Positions 31,318 to 38,588 of a DNA stretch of 64,000 nucleotides are shown in pieces. The notes beneath the pieces were generated by a model. It worked only from the letters and a program-made list of their open reading frames with translations, did not search any database and was not told the DNA's origin. Position 1 is the stretch's first letter. The number at the start of each line of letters is the position of its first letter. The DNA is from Paenibacillus phytohabitans. GTDB taxonomy: Bacteria; Bacillota; Bacilli; Paenibacillales; Paenibacillaceae. The DNA lies in assembly GCF_013141775.1 (NCBI RefSeq), contig NZ_WHOB01000059.1, positions 422,530-486,529 of the forward strand, read 5' to 3'. Both the position numbers and the translations under genes were made by a program.

Positions 31318-32499
31318 CTAAGCGCTGACTCCGCCGGAAGAGGCCTTCAGCGGCAGCTTGCTGCGTGAGCTCCGGGCGACATAGAACAACAGAGCCGCGC
31401 CGGCCGCCGCACTCAGCATACAGGACAGATTCATAAGGCCGACCCCGCCCTGATTCAGCAGCATTCCGTTCAGCAGATTGCCCAGAATACCGGCAAAGCC
31501 GGAGAATACGATGTTAAATACGCTTTGTCCCGTCGCCTGCATCTCCGCAGAGGTAATCTTCGATACATATTCAACTGCAGCAATATAAAAGAAGCCGAAG
31601 GATAGGCCGTGCAGCACCTGTACCCCAATCATGACCGATGGATACGGGAAGGCTACCTGAATCCCCCAGCGCAGCACATAGATCAGCGCACCCAGCAGCA
31701 GCGTCCGCTCCATGCCCAGCCTGCGGATAACCTTGGAGGCGAAGAACATGGAGGGTACGTTAGTGATCGACGCCAGAAACAGGGCGATCCCCGCATAGCT
31801 GGTCGAGCCGCCGACCGACTGGAAGGCTAGAACGAAATAAGTACCGAACGCCGTCATCGTCTGGTTCACCAGGAAGCTTCCCCCGAGAAAGGCCAGGAAT
31901 ATACGGTTGCCGAGCAGCTTTTTGACGCCCTGGGAGAAGGACTGGCTCATCATGTGATTCTCTTCCGCCTGCTTCGGCAGGGTGAAGGCAATGGCCACTG
32001 CAACGGCATTCAGCAGCAGAAACGGCAGCCAGATCGTGGATACCGAGAATTTAGATACATATTGCCCCCCGGCTATGGCTCCTACAGCGGCTCCTATGCT
32101 CATCATCATCCGGATGCTGCCGTAAGTCGATCCGGCTCTGTTCGCCGCTGCTATGGCGTAAGAGTCGGCAATAGGAGCCTGTGTGGAGGAGAAGATCGTG
32201 GATACCGTGTACACCAGCATCAGCACAATGAAATACTCCGACCGGTACAGCACCGCAAGCAGTGCCGGAACCGCCACACTCAGAAGAAGCACCAGCCGCG
32301 CCTGGTTATATCTGTCGGAGATCACTCCCCATAGGGGCTGGACACAGATCGCGATCAGTGTGCCCGTAGCCATCAGCATGCCGATCTGGCTGACGTTAAG
32401 TCCGTTCGATTTGAGCAGCAGTGACAGATAAGAGCCGAAGGAGCCCCCGGCGAGTCCCAGAAACAGATAAAACCCGCGCAGCTTCGATATTTTTTCCAT
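31318..32499 (-). CDS. MFS transporter, PPP/MFS_1-like family
   Basis: A 393-residue twelve-helix major facilitator protein. The loop between helices 2 and 3 holds the MFS motif (QPLWGVISDRYNQARLVLLL). The GGSFGSYLSLLLKSNGLN start is characteristic of the phenylpropionate-permease-like/nucleoside-like MFS_1 group. The substrate is unknown. GAGAGGAC precedes the ATG. It heads a three-gene run with the thioesterase and fxsA and diverges from the G1 peptidase gene. Confidence 0.88.
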   Translation of the reverse strand: MEKISKLRGFYLFLGLAGGSFGSYLSLLLKSNGLNVSQIGMLMATGTLIAICVQPLWGVISDRYNQARLVLLLSVAVPALLAVLYRSEYFIVLMLVYTVSTIFSSTQAPIADSYAIAAANRAGSTYGSIRMMMSIGAAVGAIAGGQYVSKFSVSTIWLPFLLLNAVAVAIAFTLPKQAEENHMMSQSFSQGVKKLLGNRIFLAFLGGSFLVNQTMTAFGTYFVLAFQSVGGSTSYAGIALFLASITNVPSMFFASKVIRRLGMERTLLLGALIYVLRWGIQVAFPYPSVMIGVQVLHGLSFGFFYIAAVEYVSKITSAEMQATGQSVFNIVFSGFAGILGNLLNGMLLNQGGVGLMNLSCMLSAAAGAALLFYVARSSRSKLPLKASSGGVSA

Positions 32500-32601
32500 T
32501 GGAGTTATAAGTCCTCTCTCTTCCTTTTTAACAGAATACCCAACCTTAAGAGCCTCTTACCGCATTAAATAGAGCAGAACATATTATGAGGCGGTGGACA
32601 A

Positions 32602-33345
32602 GTGGGCCAAGTCAATAGATTGCTAAGCAGCAAACCCTGTCTGAAAGATAAACTCAACACAGGCAGAGCCGTCAGCTCAGGCTTCGGCTGGACATCCAGC
32701 AACTGGAGCGGTTATGCCATCTCGGGCAAAAAAGGCACTTACCGGCGGATATCGGCCGACTGGATCGTCCCTTATGTAAAACCTACGGTCAAAGCCACGT
32801 ATTCTTCGGCCTGGATCGGCATCGACGGCTTCCGGAACAGCAGCCTGATTCAGACCGGAACCGGCCATGAATCGGTAAACGGAACCGTCCGGTACTATGC
32901 CTGGTGGGAAATTCTGCCCGCTGCCGAGACCGTTATCCCCTTGCCTGTATCTCCCGGAGACCATATGCGTGCTTCTATCGTCAAGCTCAGTCCGGGTAAA
33001 TGGTGTATCACTCTGCGCAATCTCAGCAAAAACTGGGTTTTTCGTACAGTCCAGCGCTATCAGGGGCCGCAAACCTCTGCCGAATGGATCATGGAAGCTC
33101 CCCAGGTGGGACAGAATATCGCACCGTTGTCCAAGGTATCACTGGTAAGATTCACCTGCTGCCGGGTTAACGGATGCAGTCCCAAGCTCAAGGCTCAAGA
33201 CGGCGGAATTATGGTCCAGAACAAAACGCTGCTGGCCGTGCCGACTCTGCCGGGTCCCCGCGGCGATTCCTTCTCGGTCCGGCGGATCTACCGCAAAAGC
33301 CATCCTGCTGTGTACTCCAGAAACCCTATATTTACAAGAACCTGA
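32602..33345 (+). CDS. G1 (eqolisin) glutamic peptidase-like protein
   Basis: A 247-residue protein with the catalytic dyad of glutamic peptidases. Gln84 lies in SSAWIGIDGFRNSSLIQTG and Glu161 in TSAEWIMEAP. The flanking SNWSGYAI, ISADWIVP and YYAWWEILPA also match the fold. This family is best known from fungi as secreted acid proteinases; bacterial members exist. The start is GTG 32602, with GAGGCGG six bases upstream. No signal peptide or membrane segment is visible, and the N-terminus is polar. The C-terminal tail is basic (VRRIYRKSH). Processing or secretion by another route, or cytoplasmic action, cannot be told apart here. Confidence 0.85.
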   Translation: MGQVNRLLSSKPCLKDKLNTGRAVSSGFGWTSSNWSGYAISGKKGTYRRISADWIVPYVKPTVKATYSSAWIGIDGFRNSSLIQTGTGHESVNGTVRYYAWWEILPAAETVIPLPVSPGDHMRASIVKLSPGKWCITLRNLSKNWVFRTVQRYQGPQTSAEWIMEAPQVGQNIAPLSKVSLVRFTCCRVNGCSPKLKAQDGGIMVQNKTLLAVPTLPGPRGDSFSVRRIYRKSHPAVYSRNPIFTRT

Positions 33346-33437
33346 TTGCCCGGTTTCTCAAAACTCTCAATTCAATATATACATTTGCACCATTTATATC
33401 AACCCGCAAGTGGAAACGGCTATGCTTTCCTGCACAA

Positions 33438-33471
33438 TAAAAAGAGCAGCGGCTAAGAACGCCACTGCTCT
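33438..33471 (-). terminator. Intrinsic terminator after pyk
   Basis: On the minus strand AGAGCAGTGGC and GCCGCTGCTCT pair around a 7-nt loop with one mismatch and are followed by TTTTTATTG. It lies about 45 bp past the pyk stop. It may also stop transcripts from the G1 peptidase. Confidence 0.85.
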
Positions 33472-33513
33472 AATAGGTGTATTCTGTTAATGCTGCAGAA
33501 CCTCTTCCAAATC

Positions 33514-34938
33514 CTAGTCGGCTGGAATCGTGTCTACCTTCACCAGGTTAGTGGAACCGGAACGGCCCAGCGGGATACCTGCAGTAATGACTACAAGATC
33601 TCCGGCTTTTACCAGACCGGAAGCTTTACCGCCTTGAAGTGCAGTTTCCAGCAATTCGTCAGTCGAAGTAGCTTCTTTGCCGAATACTGGAGTTACGCCC
33701 CAAACCAGCGCCAGCTGACGCATAGTTCTTTCCTGGGTAGTTACAGCAATGATTTGTGATTTAGGACGGTATTTGGAAACCACGCGTGCAGTGTGGCCAG
33801 TTACAGTCGAAGAAATGATAGCTTTAGCGTTCAGATCCAGAGCGGAAATCGCTACAGATTGGCTGATCGCTTCAGTTACCGTAGTTTCTTGAGCAATTTG
33901 CTGCTTCATGAAGATTTCACGGTGGTTCAGGGCAGATTCCGCTTTCTCAGCAATGCGGGACATTGTGAGTACGGATTCTACCGGATATTTCCCGGCAGCA
34001 GTTTCACCGGACAGCATGATTGCATCTGTTCCGTCGAAGATAGCGTTCGCTACGTCACTCGCTTCAGCGCGGGTAGGACGCGGGTTGCGCTGCATGGAAT
34101 CCAGCATTTGGGTAGCTGTGATTACCGGTTTGCCGGCGATGTTACATTTCTGAATCATCAGCTTCTGAGCCAGAGGCACATCTTCAGCAGGAATTTCTAC
34201 GCCAAGGTCGCCGCGGGCAACCATGAGGCCGTCGGAAGCTGCCAAAATTTCATCAAGGTTATCGACACCTTCTTGGTTCTCGATTTTGGAGATGATTTGA
34301 ATGTGGGAAGCGTCGTGCTTCTCAAGCAATGCACGGATTTCCTGAACGTCGCTGGCTTTGCGAACGAAGGAAGCGGCGATAAAATCGATGTCCTGTCCGA
34401 TCCCAAAAACGATATCATTGGTGTCTTTTTCCGTAATACCCGGCAGGGAGATGGATACTCCTGGTACGTTAACGCCCTTCTTGCTCTTGATTGTACCGCC
34501 GTTAACAATACGGGTCTTGATTTCGGTGCCTTGAATGTCGACAACAGTAAGACCGATAAGGCCGTCGTCGATCAGGATAGTCGATCCAACTTGAACATCG
34601 TTAGGAAGGTTGTTATACGTGATGGAGATACGGTTCTGGTCGCCCAGGATTTCTTCCGTAGTCAATGTCAGGTATTCGTCCTGAACCAGTTCAATCGGTT
34701 CTACTTCCAGCTTACCAGTACGAATCTCAGGTCCTTTGGTGTCGAGCAGAATGGCAACAGTCTTGCCAAGTTCTTTGGAAGCTTGACGGATCGTATTGAT
34801 CCGGGCACCGTGCTCTTCAAAATCGCCGTGGGAGAAGTTCAGACGGGCCACATTCATACCAGCCAAAATCAATTTTTTGATATTCTCCAACGATTCACTT
34901 GCAGGTCCGATCGTACATACAATTTTACTTTTCCGCAT
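33514..34938 (-). CDS. pyk: Pyruvate kinase
   Basis: A 474-residue pyruvate kinase making pyruvate and ATP from phosphoenolpyruvate and ADP. The start KIVCTIGPAS, the KIENQEG segment with the catalytic Lys, MVARGDLGVEIP, ITATQMLDSM and LSGETAAGKYP are all intact. It ends at the C domain. The extra PEP-utiliser-like domain found at the end of Bacillus pyruvate kinases (about 585 residues) is absent. AGGAAAACC precedes the ATG. accA lies 340 bp upstream. In many Bacilli pfkA lies between them; it is missing here. Confidence 0.96.
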   Translation of the reverse strand: MRKSKIVCTIGPASESLENIKKLILAGMNVARLNFSHGDFEEHGARINTIRQASKELGKTVAILLDTKGPEIRTGKLEVEPIELVQDEYLTLTTEEILGDQNRISITYNNLPNDVQVGSTILIDDGLIGLTVVDIQGTEIKTRIVNGGTIKSKKGVNVPGVSISLPGITEKDTNDIVFGIGQDIDFIAASFVRKASDVQEIRALLEKHDASHIQIISKIENQEGVDNLDEILAASDGLMVARGDLGVEIPAEDVPLAQKLMIQKCNIAGKPVITATQMLDSMQRNPRPTRAEASDVANAIFDGTDAIMLSGETAAGKYPVESVLTMSRIAEKAESALNHREIFMKQQIAQETTVTEAISQSVAISALDLNAKAIISSTVTGHTARVVSKYRPKSQIIAVTTQERTMRQLALVWGVTPVFGKEATSTDELLETALQGGKASGLVKAGDLVVITAGIPLGRSGSTNLVKVDTIPAD

Positions 34939-35148
34939 TAGGTTTTCCTCCGTTTTTTCGTTCTCTCTGTCTCACTTTTTCCAACTACAAAATCTACTAT
35001 AAGGCTTGCTCTCTGTATAGGAACTTTATCACATGTAGTCACATGTACCTTTTATTGCGCCCTTATGAATATTACTGCAAGTTGAAGACAAAATCAATGT
35101 TAGTGCCTGTTTTTGCTGTAAATTAAAGTCGAATTTTATAAGAATGCC
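34939..35148. other. Leader of pyk; no gene
   Basis: With the accA terminator this fills the 340-bp gap between accA and pyk. It is AT-rich, and candidate promoter elements for pyk are present but none is decisive. No pfkA fragment is recognisable on either strand. Confidence 0.6.
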
Positions 35149-35194
35149 GTCAAAATAAAAATCACCCCGCAAAGTCGGCGGGATGATCGGGGTG
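35149..35194 (-). terminator. Intrinsic terminator after accA
   Basis: On the minus strand CACCCCG and CGGGGTG pair around an 18-nt loop and are followed by ATTTTTATTTTG. It ends the accD-accA transcript. Confidence 0.75.
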
Positions 35195-35278
35195 GGAATA
35201 AATGGTTAAAGTATTCCGACCGGCTTACGGACAGGAATACACTGGAATATGTCAGAAAGTGCAAATGATAAGTGCAGA

Positions 35279-36280
35279 TTACTCTACACTCTGCACTTCC
35301 TCCTGAGGCGCATCCTGTTCCTGGAGGGACTCCGAGAACTCGCCGATTTTGCGGAATTTAAGGTAACGGTCTTCCTTAAGTTCTGCCGAATCCATCACGG
35401 ATAATTCCTGCAAATGACGCCATACCGCATCCTTGATTGCCGCTGCCGTTGCCTCGTAGTCACGGTGTGCCCCGCCTTTGGGTTCAGGAATGATCTCCTC
35501 GATCACTTCCATCTCCAGCAGGTCAGACGCCGTAATCTTCATTGCTTCAGCTGCCTGCTCCGCTTTGGTGGCATCCTTCCACAGAATGGACGCCGCCCCG
35601 TTGGGGGAGATCGCCGAATAGATGGCATGCTCCAGCATCAGGACCCGGTTGCCCACGGCCAAAGCCAAGGCACCGCCGCTGCCGCCTTCGCCGATAACGA
35701 CGCAGATGACCGGTACGGCCAGCTGAGACATCTCGTACAAATTCCGGGCGATCGCTTCGGACTGTCCGCGTTCCTCTGCCGTATTGCCGGGATAAGCCCC
35801 TTTGGTATCGACAATGGTGATAATCGGACGGCCGAATTTCTCTGCCTGCTTCATCAGACGCAGTGACTTGCGGAAGCCTTCCGGATGCGCGCTGCCGAAG
35901 AAACGCAGAATGTTCTCCTTCGTATCCTTGCCGCGCTGCTGTCCGATTACGGTGACCGGACGGCCGTTCAGCTTGGCGATTCCGCCGACTACGGCAAGAT
36001 CATCACCATACAGGCGGTCGCCATGCAGCTCCATGAAATCGGTGAAGATAAGTCCGATCAGATCCAGTGAGGTCGGACGGCCGTGATGCCGGGCCAGATG
36101 CATCTTCTGGGCCGGGGAGATATCCGAATATACTTCATTCTCAAGGATGTGGTAACGCTCCTCAAGACGGGCTACCTCATCTTTGAAATCAATACCCTTC
36201 TCTTCGCCAAACTGCTTCAGTTCAGCAATTTTCTTGCGCATTTCTACCAGAGGCATTTCAAAAGGCAACTCTCCTGCCAA
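35279..36280 (-). CDS. accA: AccA, acetyl-CoA carboxylase carboxyltransferase subunit alpha
   Basis: A 333-residue alpha subunit of the carboxyltransferase that moves CO2 from carboxybiotin to acetyl-CoA for fatty-acid synthesis. The conserved blocks include LARHHGRPTSLDLI, FMELHGDRLYGDD, GQQRGKDTKENI, DTKGAYPG, GEGGSGGALA and YSAISPNGAASILW. The acidic C-terminal tail (QEQDAPQEEVQSVE) is variable. The start is TTG 36280 with AAAGGGGG about 8 nt upstream. Only one base separates it from the accD stop, so the two subunits are co-translated. Confidence 0.96.
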   Translation of the reverse strand: MAGELPFEMPLVEMRKKIAELKQFGEEKGIDFKDEVARLEERYHILENEVYSDISPAQKMHLARHHGRPTSLDLIGLIFTDFMELHGDRLYGDDLAVVGGIAKLNGRPVTVIGQQRGKDTKENILRFFGSAHPEGFRKSLRLMKQAEKFGRPIITIVDTKGAYPGNTAEERGQSEAIARNLYEMSQLAVPVICVVIGEGGSGGALALAVGNRVLMLEHAIYSAISPNGAASILWKDATKAEQAAEAMKITASDLLEMEVIEEIIPEPKGGAHRDYEATAAAIKDAVWRHLQELSVMDSAELKEDRYLKFRKIGEFSESLQEQDAPQEEVQSVE

Positions 36281-36281
36281 C

Positions 36282-37175
36282 CTAAAATCCCCCTTTCACA
36301 TCATGCAGCTCCAGCAGCTTGGTTAACGTGGAGCGCATTTCCTTGCGGTGCACAACCATATCCAGCTGGCCGTGCTGCAAATTGAATTCTGCTGTCTGGA
36401 AATCTTCCGGCAGCTTCTGGCGGATCGTCTGTTCAATCACAATCCGTCCGGCAAAACCGAATACCGCACCCGGCTCGGCAATAATAATATCACCCAGGCT
36501 GGCGAAACTCGCCGACACCCCGCCTGTGGTCGGATCAGTAATTACGGAAATATACAGGCCTCCGGCTTCACTGAACCGGGCCAGTGCGCTACTAGTCTTC
36601 GCCATCTGCATGAGACTGAGTATGCTCTCCTGCATTCTCGCTCCGCCCGAAGTAGAGAAGATCAGCATCGGAAGTCTCCGCTCTGTTGCTTCTTCAACCG
36701 CTCTGGTAATCTTCTCGCCGACTACGGACCCCATGCTCCCGGAGAAGAACTCAAAGTTCATTACCGCTACAATAACCGGATGGCCGCCAATGGTGCCCTG
36801 GCCGGTGATTACTGCTTCAACCTGTCCTGTTTTGGACTGCTGTTGTTCCAGCTTAGAGGCATAGCCGGGGAACTGCAGCGGATCAACGGATGCCATTTCG
36901 CTGTCAAACTCAATGAACCCTTCAGGGTCCAGCGTCATCGCAATCCGTTCCGAAGCGTTCAGGCGCATATGATAGCCGCAGGATGGGCATATTTTCAAAT
37001 TCTTCTCCAGTTCCTTGCTGTACTGGATCGTTCCGCATTTGTTGCATTTGTTCATGAGTCCCTCGGGAATCTCACGTTTGGGGCGCTCGCCTTCCGCCGG
37101 TCCGCCACTTCGCTCCAGACGCTCTGAAGGAATGATCGCGTACTTCCGTTTTTTCTGAAATAAATCTTTGAACAA
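36282..37175 (-). CDS. accD: AccD, acetyl-CoA carboxylase carboxyltransferase subunit beta
   Basis: A 297-residue beta subunit, partner of AccA. The N-terminal zinc ribbon is CNKCGT and CPSCG (four cysteines). The crotonase-like fold follows with GQVEAVITGQG, MGSVVGEKITRA, FSTSGGARMQE and DPTTGGVSASFA. I start at TTG 37175 (read as MFKDLFQKKRKYA), because AAGAGG is 7-8 nt upstream and homologues begin this way. GTG 37184 would lie on the ribosome-binding site. It heads accD-accA. Confidence 0.95.
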   Translation of the reverse strand: MFKDLFQKKRKYAIIPSERLERSGGPAEGERPKREIPEGLMNKCNKCGTIQYSKELEKNLKICPSCGYHMRLNASERIAMTLDPEGFIEFDSEMASVDPLQFPGYASKLEQQQSKTGQVEAVITGQGTIGGHPVIVAVMNFEFFSGSMGSVVGEKITRAVEEATERRLPMLIFSTSGGARMQESILSLMQMAKTSSALARFSEAGGLYISVITDPTTGGVSASFASLGDIIIAEPGAVFGFAGRIVIEQTIRQKLPEDFQTAEFNLQHGQLDMVVHRKEMRSTLTKLLELHDVKGGF

Positions 37176-37259
37176 GGGTCGCACCTCTTCAGCCGTTTAT
37201 TTGCGTAGATAGCAGCTTGCCGCTGTCATGACCGCTCATGTATCTCTAAGTTGTAAATC

Positions 37260-37448
37260 TCAAGGATGCAGAATCAGATTCAGGACCTCCTGCACTTCTT
37301 CAAGCTCTCCTGAAGGAACCAGAATCTCAAACTGCTGCTTGGACATATTAATCGGACGGCATTTTATCAGAAATCCTTCTTCCGTAAGCTTCCTCTGAAT
37401 CATCTCCGCCACTTTGGCGGTCGGCGCTATATAGATTACCGTCCACAT
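37260..37448 (-). CDS. Small conserved hypothetical protein upstream of accD
   Basis: A 62-residue protein, MWTVIYIAPTAKVAEMIQR to VQEVLNLILHP. The beta-alpha-beta layout (WTVIYIA, helix, FLIKCRPI, FEILVP, helix) resembles a small ACT/DUF2007-like signal domain, but I cannot assign a function. AGGGAGG lies 11 nt before the ATG. An open extension upstream reads out of the pgpA gene in another frame and is ignored. It lies 84 bp before accD in the same direction. Confidence 0.7.
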   Translation of the reverse strand: MWTVIYIAPTAKVAEMIQRKLTEEGFLIKCRPINMSKQQFEILVPSGELEEVQEVLNLILHP

Positions 37449-37596
37449 GCCCTGCAAGGCCTCCCTAATCTCAAATCCCAGCCGTATCCTGTATATAATG
37501 GAATCATGATAACACAGTTTTCTTTTTTCCCGCAACAGGCTCGGCAGGATGGCTGCTTGACCGGGAGGCTGCTTCCAACAAATGCAAGAGCTGCAA

Positions 37597-38097
37597 TTAT
37601 GCCTCTCCGGAGGCAGGAGAATAGACCTTCGCCCCTTCGTGGCGGTGGGCAATTCTGGCCGATGCCGCAGCTGCAATCCCGGCTACCAGATCATCAAGAA
37701 ATACATGAATGCTACCCTTATCATCATTCAATTTGCCGATAATTCCAAGCTTTATTTTGTCCAGATAACCGAAACCTGTCAGCCCGATCATCCCGTATAC
37801 ACCCGTGATGCCTAGCGCCAGAGTCTCGTCCGCCCCGTAGAGCGATTCATCCGCCTCCAGCACTGCCTGAAGCGGCTGCGGCAGCAGCTTCTTCTCCGCC
37901 AGCTCATCCAGCGCGACACCTGTCATCAGCGTGTACTGTACTTCTCTTTTGCCCAGCACCGCCTTGACGCTTACGAGGCACTCTTCCTCAGTCAAATCGG
38001 GATAATAGGCCGATTGCAGAATATATACGATCTCAGCGATAGAATCAAGCGAAACTCCCCGGCGCTCCAGCAGGTCTGCTGCCAATTGATAGGACAT
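37597..38097 (-). CDS. Phosphatidylglycerophosphatase A family protein (YutG-like)
   Basis: A 166-residue PgpA-type protein. The C-terminal segments (GFGYLDKIKLGIIGKLND and FLDDLVAGIAAAAS with its conserved Asp-Asp) are typical. The N-terminal extension (SLDSIAEIVYILQSAYYPDL) is that of the YutG subgroup in Bacilli. It would dephosphorylate phosphatidylglycerophosphate in phospholipid synthesis, though soluble YutG-type members are not always confirmed. AAGGGGA lies 8 nt before the ATG. Neighbours accD/accA also serve lipid synthesis. Confidence 0.83.
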   Translation of the reverse strand: MSYQLAADLLERRGVSLDSIAEIVYILQSAYYPDLTEEECLVSVKAVLGKREVQYTLMTGVALDELAEKKLLPQPLQAVLEADESLYGADETLALGITGVYGMIGLTGFGYLDKIKLGIIGKLNDDKGSIHVFLDDLVAGIAAAASARIAHRHEGAKVYSPASGEA

Positions 38098-38258
38098 GAT
38101 GTGATTCCCCTTTCCGCACGGGACAATGCCCTGTGGTTCCCTAATGTATGCGGAAAAGGGCGGAAATGTGCTTATTTTAAATATAACAAAATATGTTTAA
38201 GCGTTATGGAAATTCCCCGGTTCATCCGCTTTTTACGGCAGAGACCGGATTACTTTGC

Positions 38259-38452
38259 AGAATCCTGCACAACGTGCAACATTTTCCTCATTTAACCGGT
38301 TCAAATCCAAAATTGTTGTATAAAAGGCAGCAATTCCTCTTGTCCAGGCGGCTAATTATGAATCAAAGCTGCAAAACGTACAACATTCTTGTCTGCAGTG
38401 CTTACCTGGAAGTCTCTATACTGCCGGCAGCGAATCTAGTGTAAGCAATGAA
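38259..38452 (+). repeat. Dispersed palindromic repeat (TGTTGTA/TACAACA family), copy B
   Basis: It begins AGAATCCTGCACAACGTGCA and has the same order as copy A: TGCAACATTTTCC, GGTTCAAATCCAAAATTG followed by TTGTA, CAGCAATTC, GCAAAACGTACAACATT, CTGCCGGCAGC. It lies between pgpA and dnaE. Individual blocks have diverged, but the spacing is kept. Confidence 0.75.
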
Positions 38453-38504
38453 CGTATTCCTCTAACCCCACGGCGATTGATCCGTTACTTATTGGGTTGA
38501 ACCA

Positions 38505-38560
38505 CATACCTTTGAAGCGGATACCTGAAAGGGGGACGTTGTATCGCTGCTTCGGAAGCA
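38505..38560. repeat. dnaE-flanking repeat, left copy
   Basis: GTATCGCTGCTTCGGAAGCA near 38541-38560 is an exact inverse of TGCTTCCGAAGCAGCGATAC near 42847-42866 on the other side of dnaE. The similarity extends outward through a GAAGCGGATACCTGAAAG block. Confidence 0.75.
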
Positions 38561-38582
38561 AAGCCTCCTTAGAGGCGGCAAG
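38561..38582 (-). terminator. Possible weak terminator after dnaE
   Basis: GCCTC and GAGGC on the minus strand form a short stem over TAAG, then TTTGCTTCC follows. It is weak, and it abuts the flanking repeat. Confidence 0.4.
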
Positions 38583-38588
38583 CCGTTA

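Noticed and set aside
37449..37676. N-terminal extension of the 62-residue protein before accD
   Set aside because: It overlaps the end of pgpA in another frame, and a ribosome-binding site supports the internal ATG.
38298..38330. tRNA T-loop-like GGTTCAAATCC
   Set aside because: No acceptor, D or anticodon stems fit around it; it is a block of the dispersed repeat that also occurs in copy C.
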